From assembly GCA_964639275.1 (NCBI GenBank), contig CAZXCQ010000155.1, positions 1-15,084 on the forward strand: 15,084 bases of DNA, read 5' to 3'. The notes beneath the pieces were generated by a model, which saw only the letters and a program-made list of their open reading frames with translations, ran no database searches and was not told the DNA's origin. The position numbers were made by a program, and so were the translations under genes. This document shows, piece by piece, positions 1 to 7,087 of this stretch (positions are counted from its first letter, which is position 1; the number at the start of each line of letters is the position of its first letter). Origin of the DNA: CAZXCQ01 sp964639275 (GTDB lineage: Bacteria > Desulfobacterota > DSM-4660 > Desulfatiglandales > Desulfatiglandaceae).

Positions 1-42
1 CCAGAGGATCTCCAAGGTCACAGGATCAAACTGTAGCCCCAT
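1..42 (-). CDS. hyuB: HyuB-type hydantoinase/oxoprolinase subunit B, N-terminal 14 codons only
   Basis: Read on the minus strand, an ATG at 42 opens a frame giving MGLQFDPVTLEILW before the window ends. The DPVTLEI stretch is the characteristic beginning of HyuB (N-methylhydantoinase B / 5-oxoprolinase beta-like) proteins. A GGAGG ribosome binding site (complement of 49-53) sits 6 nt upstream of this ATG. The gene upstream on the same strand is hyuA, its usual partner; together the two subunits hydrolyse cyclic amides such as hydantoins or 5-oxoproline with ATP. The rest of the protein (normally 500-600 residues) lies outside the window. The identification rests on a short stretch plus context, but motif, ribosome binding site and neighbour agree. 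Confidence 0.72.
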   Translation of the reverse strand, partial: MGLQFDPVTLEILW

Positions 43-537
43 CTCTTTCCTCCCTATTCAAACCTCTTGTCCCTGTTCACGCCTCGCTCTCTCGTCTGTG
101 TCCTGCCCGCGGCTGAGACCCCTTTTACAAAAAAGAATATCGAATATTGACGATCTCGTAAAAAGTCGTCACCCCGTTGAAGCTTGTGCCGGACTCGATC
201 CGGTAAACGGGGTCCATGGGCTTCGTAAGTGCTTAAAAGAACTGGATTCCGACTGCAGTTTATCCCGTATCTTATACGGGGCCGGAATGACGGAAACAGG
301 GCATTTTCGACTTCTTACGACGCCATCAATCCTTGATTTATAAAAGCAACCAACTGTTCATGCCTGTGGTAGAGACTAAAGCAGCAGCAAAAGAATACCA
401 AAAACTTCATAATTCGAAATTCCTTGTTCAAAATTCTGCGGTTCTATTTTCACGTTCCTATGGCAAATTGGCTGATCCGATTTCGGCCACTTTCACGAAC
501 GCCTTGGGCCTAGCGCCTTTTGCCTAACGCCTCAGGC
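43..537. other. Gene-free spacer between hyuA and hyuB
   Basis: About 495 bp lie between the hyuA stop and the hyuB start, where an operon of this type usually has little or no gap. I see no credible coding sequence. The spacer contains a MITE-like element (146-330), an AT-rich stretch (331-500) without clear structure, and a 7-bp repeat array (501-542). Short open frames here run through the repeats and lack ribosome binding sites. Confidence 0.6.
146..330. repeat. MITE-like element with 23-bp terminal inverted repeats
   Basis: The left end (146-168, beginning ATTGACGATCTCGTAA) and the reverse complement of the right end (308-330, beginning ATTGATGGCGTCGTAA) match at 18 of 23 positions. The interior carries a 7-bp hairpin (CCCGTAT at 264-270, ATACGGG at 274-280) and CCGGAATGACGG-like sequence of the kind found in REP-type repeats. 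There is no transposase, so if mobile it would be moved in trans. I could not identify a clear target-site duplication. Confidence 0.6.
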
Positions 538-542
538 CTACC
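501..542. repeat. Six-unit 7-bp tandem array (GCCTNNN)
   Basis: Six consecutive 7-bp units all begin with GCCT: GCCTTGG, GCCTAGC, GCCTTTT, GCCTAAC, GCCTCAG, GCCTACC. Only the first four bases are constant. The last unit covers the hyuA stop codon (complement of 538-540), so the array extends to the very end of that gene. Confidence 0.75.
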
Positions 543-2625
543 TCAATTCAACCCACAGAAACCCGAACTCATCCACGGATACCGAGGCGTCTTCTCCAAC
601 GACAACGGTTGACTCCCTCTCCTCAACGATTGCAGGGCCTTGAAACCGCGCCCCGGCGAAGAGTCTGTACCTGTCATACACCGTATAGGGGATAAAATCC
701 CCGGCGATGCCCGAGTATGCCATCCTCCGGCCCTTGATGCTCTTTTCCAGGGGCCCCTCCCCTTGGGCCAGCCTCGGAAGTTCAAGTAACCGCTCGGGCA
801 GGGAGGCCCTGACTCGAAAATTGATAAACTCCACGGCAGATTCGGGATAGGTCCTCCCATAGAGATTCTGGTATATCTCGTCAAAGCGCCTCCGCACATA
901 CCCCTTTTCCACCCGGTCAAAATGGGTCTCCGGAACAGGGATACGGGTCTCCGAGCCCTGCCCCACAAAGCGGACATCCACTGACCTCTCAAACCGGATC
1001 GCCTCGGCGCTCCCCCCCTTCTGCAGCGTCCGGGTGCCTTCGGCCTCCATCTCCCTGAATATCTCTTCTATCTGGGAAAAATCAGCCCTATCCAGCGAGA
1101 CCTTGTGGCTCCTGACCAGGTCAAACGCCCGGGGCGCGGTGAAAAAACCGAGTGCCGAACCCACACCCGCATTCGGGGGAACGATCAGCCTGGGTGATCT
1201 CAGTTTCCTGGCCAGGCCATAGGCGTGGACCGGACCGGCCCCCCCAAATGCGATGACGGTCGCGACCCTGGGGTTACCCCCCTTTTCTGCAATGTGGGTC
1301 TTTGCGGCCCCTGCCATGGTCTCGTTGATGAGGTCGTGGATCCCCCACAACGCCTGCACAAATGGCACACCCAGGGGTTTGGCAATCCGTTCCTCAACCC
1401 CCTGCCTTGCGGCCTCGGTGTCAAGCCGCATTTCACCCCCTAGGAAATAGTCTTTATCGAGATAGCCCAACAGGAGATCCGCATCGGTAACCGCGGGATC
1501 CACGCCACCCCTCCCGTAGCAGATGGGGCCCGGCTCGGCGCCGGAGCTCTCAGGTCCCACCTGGAGGGTCCCCATCCTGCTCACCTTGGCGATACTGCCG
1601 CCCCCGGCCCCGATCTCCATCAGGTCCACCACCGGCACCTGAATGGCCAGACCGCTCCCCTTCATAAACCGCTGGACACGGCCCACCTCAAATGTGGGGA
1701 CCACACCCGCCACCCCCTTTTGGATCAGACAGGACTTTGCCGTGGTCCCCCCCATGTCAAAACAGAACATCTCGGGGATATTAAAAAGCCTCCCATAATA
1801 CTGCCCCGAAATGACCGCTGCCGTGGGTCCTGACTCGATAATCCTGACCGGGAACTCGGCCGCCGTTTCAACCGAGGTAATGCCCCCGCTTGAGAGCATG
1901 ATAAAGAGCTTCCCCTTGGCGCCGATCGATTCCAGCCGTTTGGATAACTTGGAAAGATATCTTCCCGTCAGGGGCTTTACATAGGCATTGGTGACGGTGG
2001 TGCTCGTCCTCTCATATTCCCTGATCTGGGGCAAGACCTCATAGGAGATGGAAATGGAGACCTCCGGGAACCGTTTTTCTATGATATCTTTGATCACGAG
2101 CTCGTGGGTCGGGTTTTCAAAGGAGTTGATAAGACAGACCGCAATGGATTCAACCCCCATACCGACGAGCCTCGCGACCATATCCTTTGCTTCCTCCGGA
2201 TCAAGCGCCTTTAAGATCGACCCATCGCTCCTGATCCGCTCATCAACCTCCAGCCGAAATTTTCTGGGTATCAGGGGCCTGGGAAACTCGGCAAAGACAT
2301 CGTATGGGGCATATCGGATCTCCCTGCCCAGTTCCAGGACGTCCCTAAAGCCTTTTGTGGTGATGAGCCCGGTCCTGGCGCCCTTTCTCTCTATGATGGA
2401 ATTGATGACCAGGGTCGTCCCGTGGATGACCTCATCCAGTTCCCGCACAAACCCCGGGACCTCCTTTTCCAGCTCCCTGATGCCTTTCTCCACCGCGTCT
2501 GAGGGGTCACTGGGTGTGGTAAGACACTTGTTTATCCGTATCTCCCCTGTCCGGTCATTTAGCAGGACAAAGTCGGTAAATGTGCCACCGATGTCACACC
2601 CCAGACGGTAATATCTTTCAGGCAT
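538..2625 (-). CDS. hyuA: Hydantoinase/oxoprolinase subunit A (HyuA family)
   Basis: This 695-residue protein belongs to the ASKHA-fold hydantoinase A/5-oxoprolinase family, which hydrolyses cyclic amides (hydantoin, 5-oxoproline) with ATP, usually with a HyuB partner. Near the N-terminus is the phosphate-binding motif CDIGGTFTDF (about residues 10-19), then HGTT (68-71), the family signature YERTSTTVTNAYV (about 204-216), ESGPTAA (264-270), a second nucleotide-binding motif DMGGTTAKS (290-298) and GGAGPVHAYG toward the C-terminal half. Length is normal for the family. I chose ATG at 2625 because an AGGAGG (complement of 2631-2636) lies 5 nt upstream; an in-frame TTG at 2646 would place that site inside the gene. 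hyuB follows about 500 bp later on the same strand. The exact substrate cannot be told; acetone/acetophenone carboxylase-type subunits share this fold. Confidence 0.93.
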   Translation of the reverse strand: MPERYYRLGCDIGGTFTDFVLLNDRTGEIRINKCLTTPSDPSDAVEKGIRELEKEVPGFVRELDEVIHGTTLVINSIIERKGARTGLITTKGFRDVLELGREIRYAPYDVFAEFPRPLIPRKFRLEVDERIRSDGSILKALDPEEAKDMVARLVGMGVESIAVCLINSFENPTHELVIKDIIEKRFPEVSISISYEVLPQIREYERTSTTVTNAYVKPLTGRYLSKLSKRLESIGAKGKLFIMLSSGGITSVETAAEFPVRIIESGPTAAVISGQYYGRLFNIPEMFCFDMGGTTAKSCLIQKGVAGVVPTFEVGRVQRFMKGSGLAIQVPVVDLMEIGAGGGSIAKVSRMGTLQVGPESSGAEPGPICYGRGGVDPAVTDADLLLGYLDKDYFLGGEMRLDTEAARQGVEERIAKPLGVPFVQALWGIHDLINETMAGAAKTHIAEKGGNPRVATVIAFGGAGPVHAYGLARKLRSPRLIVPPNAGVGSALGFFTAPRAFDLVRSHKVSLDRADFSQIEEIFREMEAEGTRTLQKGGSAEAIRFERSVDVRFVGQGSETRIPVPETHFDRVEKGYVRRRFDEIYQNLYGRTYPESAVEFINFRVRASLPERLLELPRLAQGEGPLEKSIKGRRMAYSGIAGDFIPYTVYDRYRLFAGARFQGPAIVEERESTVVVGEDASVSVDEFGFLWVELR

Positions 2626-2662
2626 ACATGCCTCCTGAGCGTTCAAAAGCTTTTATGTAACC

Positions 2663-2698
2663 GTTCACGGGTTCAAAGGTTCAGAGGTTCAAGGTTCC
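2663..2698. repeat. 7-8-bp tandem array, GTTCANNG unit
   Basis: Successive units GTTCACGG, GTTCAAAG, GTTCAGAG, GTTCAAG and a partial GTTCC follow one another without gaps. The same unit in reverse complement (GAAC) forms the array at 2861-2889, so the two face each other across about 160 bp. Confidence 0.65.
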
Positions 2699-2860
2699 AT
2701 TCTTGCCCACTGATTCCAATTTCTGTGCGTGTTCAGAAGCCAAACCTATGGGTGCATCATTCCAAATCTGACAATAGGAGGCCCATTGGACGCTATTTGG
2801 CAAGATTATTATGTTTTTCCAATCCTCAGGGTCTTCAATCTTGTCTTTGTTTCTAACGCT

Positions 2861-2889
2861 GAACCTGTGAACCCTGAACCTGTGAACGG
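2861..2889. repeat. 7-8-bp tandem array, GAACCTGT unit
   Basis: Units GAACCTGT, GAACCCT, GAACCTGT and a partial GAACGG are contiguous. This is the inverted counterpart of the GTTCA array at 2663-2698; the pair brackets a 162-bp segment. Confidence 0.6.
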
Positions 2890-3001
2890 CTACGCTTTTA
2901 TTATACGACCTTTCTGTATTCAAAGTGGACAACCCGATGAATCTTTTCAAAGTCAGCAACATTGTATCAATTTAGCCTTTTTCAAATCTGGGAGTCAGAC
3001 A

Positions 3002-3032
3002 GGGGAATGGGGGTTCCGAATCCCCATTCCCC
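3002..3032. repeat. REP-type hairpin, 11-bp perfect stem
   Basis: GGGGAATGGGG at 3002-3012 is perfectly complementary to CCCCATTCCCC at 3022-3032. The nine bases between can extend the stem further (TT with AA and a G-T pair), leaving a 3-nt loop. The upstream flank (GGGAGTCAGACA) resembles motifs seen beside REP elements mobilised by Y1/RAYT transposases, but no transposase is present. There is no T-tract on either side, so it is not a typical terminator. Confidence 0.6.
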
Positions 3033-3150
3033 GGCTTTCAAACGGCTAAGGTGTTACGCACATTTATCTCCGTTTAGTCCGGTTAAACTGTCTGGTTTTT
3101 ATTGGTTTAATGGTGGCGTACGCTCCAGAATTTGTCAAAGGTTTTTCTGA

Positions 3151-3366
3151 CTGAATCCCCGCCCACGTTACATCAAGGGCAGGGACGTCCTGGTCGAGCC
3201 TTTTACTAAAAACGCCCTCAAGATCCTGTCTGCCTTCGGAAGCTTAATTTGTCATAGCAACAACAGATTTGGTAATCTAACCATAACCCCTATTTGCGGC
3301 GTGCCCGGGGAACCGAACCGGTATCGACAGATTTTGGCATTTTTTGACCATTCTTGGGCACTATGA
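3151..3366 (+). pseudogene. Open frame of 71 codons without a start codon, possible gene remnant
   Basis: Between an in-frame TGA at 3148-3150 and a TGA at 3364-3366 there is an open frame with fairly natural amino-acid composition (it includes YIKGRDVLVEPFTKNALK). It has no ATG near its beginning and no ribosome binding site. I do not recognise the family. It may be the leftover of an older gene broken by the repeats around it, or a chance frame. Confidence 0.2.
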
Positions 3367-3561
3367 GACCTGTCTTTCAGTGGCCCATGATTAACAAGTC
3401 GAAATTTTGGATGAATTTAGGGCTTGAAGGTTGCACGTTTCTTGCAATATACAAGAAGAAGCGTTTTCTGTAGCAGTGGTTGGACCATTGGACGCGACTT
3501 CTCAAAACCCGGAAGGGTGAATGGACAATTGCCAATCCCTGTTCGGGTAATTTGTCATAAC

Positions 3562-5952
3562 ATGAAACGCACATCTAAAAAGTGGTTCGGATACCCCTGC
3601 CTGATCTCATGTTGTTTGCTTATAACGGTTTCTACTCTGATGGCAGCCACCTATTACGCCCGCCCGGACGGGGGGACAGCTGCCCAGTGTACCGGCCGGG
3701 TAGACGCCCCCTACGCCGGTTCCGGCGTCAACCAGCCCTGTGCCTGGTCACATCCTTTCTCGGCACTGGATAGCACCGGCAACTGGAAGATCCAAGGAGG
3801 CGATACCATTATCATCCACCCGGGAAGCTACCGCATGGGCATCGGTGCCCCCAACACAAGGTGGTGCTGGCCTGACGGCAGCTTTGGCTGCCACCTCCCT
3901 CCTCTCCCTTCGGGACCAGATCCAGAGCACCCTACCCGTATCCTTGGGCTTGGCTGGGATCAAGGCTGTACCTCCGCCCCAGAGCTCTGGGGGGCCGAGA
4001 GGCCCTGGCAGGTTATTAGTCTCGATGGCACGTCCAATGCCGTAATAGGCTGTCTGGAACTGACTGATCATTCGGGCTGTGTGGAGCATCACGCGAATCC
4101 AGAGGTGAGATGTGAGAGAGACACGCCCCCTTTTGGAGAGTGGGCATCTGATGGAATATATGCTGCGGACTCTTCATGTGTAACCCTTAAAGACCTCAAT
4201 ATTCACGGATTTGCCAGCGCTGGAATACGTGCAGGCCGAATCTCAGACTGGACAGTGGAAGATGTCAGGGTTGCCGGAAATGGCTGGGTGGGTTGGGAAG
4301 GGGATATCTACGGCAGTGACTCAAACACCGGGAGCTTGCACTTTAAGAACTGGATTGTGGAGTGGAACGGGTGCGCCGAAACCTATCCGGGCGAGGAGCC
4401 CGATAACTGCTGGGGCCAGACTGCCGGGGGTTATGGCGATGGCGTTGGGACTGGCAATACCGGAGGAAACTGGATCATAGAAGACTCGATCTTTCGCTAC
4501 AATACATCCGACGGGCTTGACCTCCTTTATGCCCGGCTGGATAGCCAGATTGAAATCAGGAGGACAAAGGCTTATGGCAATGCGGGTAACCAGATAAAGG
4601 TGAACGGGCCTTCAAGGATCCAAAACACATTGATGGTGGGCAATTGCGGTTACTTTGATGGTAAGCCGTTTACATATGACGTGGATAATTGCCGTGGCGC
4701 AGGGAGCGCCCTTGCCCTCAACTTGAGAAAGGGGGACACCGTCTCCGTGGTCAATTGCACCATAGCCGGCCAGGGAGATTGCCTTGGGACGGTCGAATGC
4801 GGCGATTCCGTCTGCAACGGCTCTGAAGAGGTTATCATTCAGAACAACATCTTTGTGGGCTACAATGAATACCTCTCACCAGGAGATACCAGCTGTTATC
4901 TGTGGTTTGACAGGAATAATTTCTACACAACCCAGATCAACCACAACTTGGTCTATGGGGCAAAGATTGGGACATTCGGTCTTTCGGGCAGTGACATCAA
5001 CAAAGACCCTCTTCTTGCAAATAGCGCTCTCGAGACCTTTGACGGACACCTTGGGCCCGGAAGCCCGGCCATGGATACCGGCCTTCCGGTTGGGGCTTCC
5101 AGTGGCCTTGTGCCCAACATAGACCTGGAGAAAGTCTCCCGGCCCCGGGCTGGTGGGGTCGACCGGGGGGCTTACGAGTCACGTCAGGTTATCATAGATC
5201 ATAGCTGTACCGATATCAGCCAGATTCCGGAATTCTGGATAAACAGGGCAAAGAGCGATTTTAAGCTCTCTTATGGCCATACCTCTCACGGAAGCCAGAT
5301 TGTCACCGGGATGAATATACTGAAAGGGATGCCCGGCTCTCTCTACTGGTTCGATCATAGCGGAACTGAAGGAGGGCTTTCCCTCCACGACTATGAGCCT
5401 TCAGGGGATCTCGGGAACCCTGATCGAACCACATGGGCAGCCAGGACGCGGGCACTCCTGGATAATCCTTCTAATGACCGGAACCTCATCATGTGGTCCT
5501 GGTGCGGTCAGGTTTCAAATGCCACTGAGGCAGATATCAACACCTATTTGACCCTCATGGATCAGCTTGAGCAGGACTACCCTGATGTTACTTTCATCTA
5601 CATGACCGGACATCTGGACGGTACAAATGAAATCGGGAATCTGAATCAGCGGAACAACCAGATTCGAAACTACTGCCTTGCTAACAATAAGATCCTCTTT
5701 GACTTTGCTGAGATTGAGAGCCATGACCCGGACGGCAACAGTTTCCTGGACCGGGGGGCCAATGACGAGTGTTTTTATAGTGGGGGCAATTGGGCCGATG
5801 AGTGGTGTGAAGCAAATCCGGGGGAATGTGAGTCATGTTCCTGTGCCCATTCCCGGTGCCTGAACTGCCAGCAAAAAGGCAAGGCCTCCTCTCCCCTGCC
5901 CGTTGTCACCACCGGCTCTGCCACTACACTCACATCTACTTCCTGGGAATGA
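3562..5952 (+). CDS. Exported beta-helix protein with hydrolase-like C-terminal domain
   Basis: With ATG at 3562 the product is 796 residues and begins with a basic n-region and hydrophobic core ending TLMAA, a good Sec signal peptide; the frame is open upstream to a TTG at 3424, but that would bury the signal. No strong ribosome binding site precedes the ATG. Mature residues about 28-535 start with TYYARPDGG and contain repeated short strands with turns (DTIIIHPGSYR, NTSDGLDLLYAR, NNIFVGY), typical of right-handed parallel beta-helix proteins of the pectate-lyase/NosD fold. Residues about 540-790 form a separate domain with YGHTSHGSQ, MWSWCGQ, YMTGHLDG and FDFAEIESHDPDG, suggestive of an SGNH-like esterase; this is an inference from motif style. 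It is cysteine-rich, including a C-terminal CESCSCAHSRC cluster. A role in binding or cutting extracellular polysaccharide is likely but unproven. The 3' end overlaps the convergent gene by 17 bp. Confidence 0.8.
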   Translation: MKRTSKKWFGYPCLISCCLLITVSTLMAATYYARPDGGTAAQCTGRVDAPYAGSGVNQPCAWSHPFSALDSTGNWKIQGGDTIIIHPGSYRMGIGAPNTRWCWPDGSFGCHLPPLPSGPDPEHPTRILGLGWDQGCTSAPELWGAERPWQVISLDGTSNAVIGCLELTDHSGCVEHHANPEVRCERDTPPFGEWASDGIYAADSSCVTLKDLNIHGFASAGIRAGRISDWTVEDVRVAGNGWVGWEGDIYGSDSNTGSLHFKNWIVEWNGCAETYPGEEPDNCWGQTAGGYGDGVGTGNTGGNWIIEDSIFRYNTSDGLDLLYARLDSQIEIRRTKAYGNAGNQIKVNGPSRIQNTLMVGNCGYFDGKPFTYDVDNCRGAGSALALNLRKGDTVSVVNCTIAGQGDCLGTVECGDSVCNGSEEVIIQNNIFVGYNEYLSPGDTSCYLWFDRNNFYTTQINHNLVYGAKIGTFGLSGSDINKDPLLANSALETFDGHLGPGSPAMDTGLPVGASSGLVPNIDLEKVSRPRAGGVDRGAYESRQVIIDHSCTDISQIPEFWINRAKSDFKLSYGHTSHGSQIVTGMNILKGMPGSLYWFDHSGTEGGLSLHDYEPSGDLGNPDRTTWAARTRALLDNPSNDRNLIMWSWCGQVSNATEADINTYLTLMDQLEQDYPDVTFIYMTGHLDGTNEIGNLNQRNNQIRNYCLANNKILFDFAEIESHDPDGNSFLDRGANDECFYSGGNWADEWCEANPGECESCSCAHSRCLNCQQKGKASSPLPVVTTGSATTLTSTSWE

Positions 5953-6829
5953 GGGTGTATTTGTTCACCATATGGTGGGGGTGATAAGATTCCTTGGCCT
6001 TTCTTAACCCTTCTATGCCCAGATCCTGTTCTCGGTTCACATATTCCATTCCGAACCATTCATTTTTGCAGAAAAGCTGGTTCATGGCCACATAGATGCC
6101 CGGAATGGCCGGGTTGCCCTTCTCGATGTGAATGACAGCAGCCGTCGAATTGAGGGGCTCCCCGAGTGCAAATGCCTCGATCTCCGAGTCAATCACAACA
6201 GCCCCGCCCCGATAGTCGAGCGCGTCAAAATGGGTCAGTGCCTCACGTATGGCATAATCCTCCGATAGGAGCTCGGGGCTTTCCATGCATTCCCTGATCT
6301 GGCACCACTTTTCCTGCATGGTCAGGAAACCCCCGATCATTTTCTCATCCATCTTCCGATAGCCAAACCGGTTGTTTTTTGAGAAGCGATTCAGATGGTT
6401 TTTCTTGCTATGATAACTTCTTCCGGATAGCTCGATGAGATCCTGACTTCGATAGACATAGTCGCTGTTGTCTCGATCAAGAAAGGCGTCATAGTGGTTA
6501 TGATCGACACAGACCCTGACAAAATCCTCGCTGACCCTGCCGACCTTTGCTTCCGACGTCATCTTTTTAAGCTGCTCCACCAGAAAATCCAGGGCCTTGA
6601 CCTTGTTCCCTGGCCCTACAGGCTGTAGCCCAAAGGGCGCCTCTCGATCGGGTCTCAGAACAATGGCGAGACAGTCCCCCCTCTGGAGCCAAACAGTATG
6701 GTACTTATGCCGCCAGATAAAGAGATTTGTAAAGGTTAGTTCGGAGATCTCAGGAGGGTCCTGGGAAAAGAGCCGGTCAAAGATCCCCTTATGCTGGATC
6801 TCGATATTCTTGAAATCGTCTATTTCCAC
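5936..6829 (-). CDS. DUF2156 domain protein (GNAT-like, PG lysyltransferase C-terminal-like)
   Basis: This 297-residue soluble protein resembles DUF2156 proteins, which share the double-GNAT fold of the C-terminal domain of phosphatidylglycerol lysyltransferase (MprF) and FemX-type aminoacyl transferases. Supporting stretches are ELTFTNLFIWRHKY near residue 30, YRSQDLIELSGRSYHSKKN in the middle, and the C-terminal NREQDLGIEGLRKAKESY with a basic tail. No membrane segments are visible, so unlike MprF it lacks the flippase half. The start is GTG at 6829, immediately after an AAGGAGGAGGT site (complement of 6830-6840). Substrate unknown; aminoacyl transfer is a family-level guess. Its 3' end overlaps the beta-helix gene on the other strand by 17 bp. 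Confidence 0.82.
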   Translation of the reverse strand: MEIDDFKNIEIQHKGIFDRLFSQDPPEISELTFTNLFIWRHKYHTVWLQRGDCLAIVLRPDREAPFGLQPVGPGNKVKALDFLVEQLKKMTSEAKVGRVSEDFVRVCVDHNHYDAFLDRDNSDYVYRSQDLIELSGRSYHSKKNHLNRFSKNNRFGYRKMDEKMIGGFLTMQEKWCQIRECMESPELLSEDYAIREALTHFDALDYRGGAVVIDSEIEAFALGEPLNSTAAVIHIEKGNPAIPGIYVAMNQLFCKNEWFGMEYVNREQDLGIEGLRKAKESYHPHHMVNKYTLIPRK

Positions 6830-6876
6830 ACCTCCTCCTTTTGACCCAAGTCCTATTCCAGATCAAGTGAAACGTA

Positions 6877-6925
6877 GGGGCTTCGCCCCAGTTTGTCCTT
6901 CGGACTCCCCACCCTCCGGGCGGGT
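6877..6925. repeat. Cluster of three small hairpins
   Basis: Three hairpins follow one another: GGGGC-TTC-GCCCC (6877-6889), GTCC-TTC-GGAC (6895-6905) and ACCC-7 nt-GGGT (6911-6925). The first two share a TTC loop. They lie upstream of the DUF2156 gene and downstream of the minus-strand gene ending at 7088; no T-tract makes any of them a clear terminator. Confidence 0.45.
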
Positions 6926-6933
6926 CCCCAGTT

Positions 6934-6968
6934 TGGAATATTGGAGTAATGGAGTATTGCAGTGATGG
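6934..6968. repeat. 8-bp tandem array, TGGAGTAN unit
   Basis: Units TGGAATAT, TGGAGTAA, TGGAGTAT, TGCAGTGA and a partial TGG are contiguous with exact 8-bp spacing. It is similar in style, but not in sequence, to the arrays at 501, 2663 and 2861. Confidence 0.65.
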
Positions 6969-7087
6969 TTTGAAGGGGACAAATGAAGAATTTTGACTTA
7001 CTATCAACAAAACTGCTATGATTTCGTTAGGTTGCAGGATTTCCGAGACGCGTTACCGACTTGTTGATGGTTTATTTCCCGGAGAGG

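Larger units (their letters stand above)
2647..3561. other. Long gene-free region with repeats and a possible gene remnant
   Basis: Over 900 bp between the divergent hyuA and beta-helix genes contain no convincing gene. Visible contents are two short-period arrays in opposite orientation (2663-2698 and 2861-2889), a perfect 11-bp hairpin (3002-3032) and an open frame without a start codon (3151-3366). I could not find a convincing promoter for either flanking gene. The region looks like a collection site for repeats. Confidence 0.5.

Noticed and set aside
98..527. Two short plus-strand frames in the hyuA-hyuB spacer
   Set aside because: They run through the MITE-like element and repeat array, with no ribosome binding site or protein-like pattern.
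2048..2611. 187-codon open frame on the plus strand
   Set aside because: Lies wholly antisense to hyuA, whose motifs are unmistakable; composition is Ser/Thr-rich as expected from a shadow frame, and it has no ribosome binding site.
501..2889. CRISPR array
   Set aside because: The repeat units are only 7-8 bp and contiguous, with no spacers and no cas genes.
2681..2962. 93-codon minus-strand frame between the inverted arrays
   Set aside because: It is translated partly from the tandem repeat and has no ribosome binding site. A stretch reading IEDPEDWKN faintly resembles the start of four-helix-bundle (23S intervening sequence) proteins, but nothing after it supports this.
3335..3366. Promoter for the beta-helix gene (TTGACC near 3344)
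   Set aside because: No acceptable -10 box at 16-18 bp, and the TGGCA nearby does not have sigma54 spacing.
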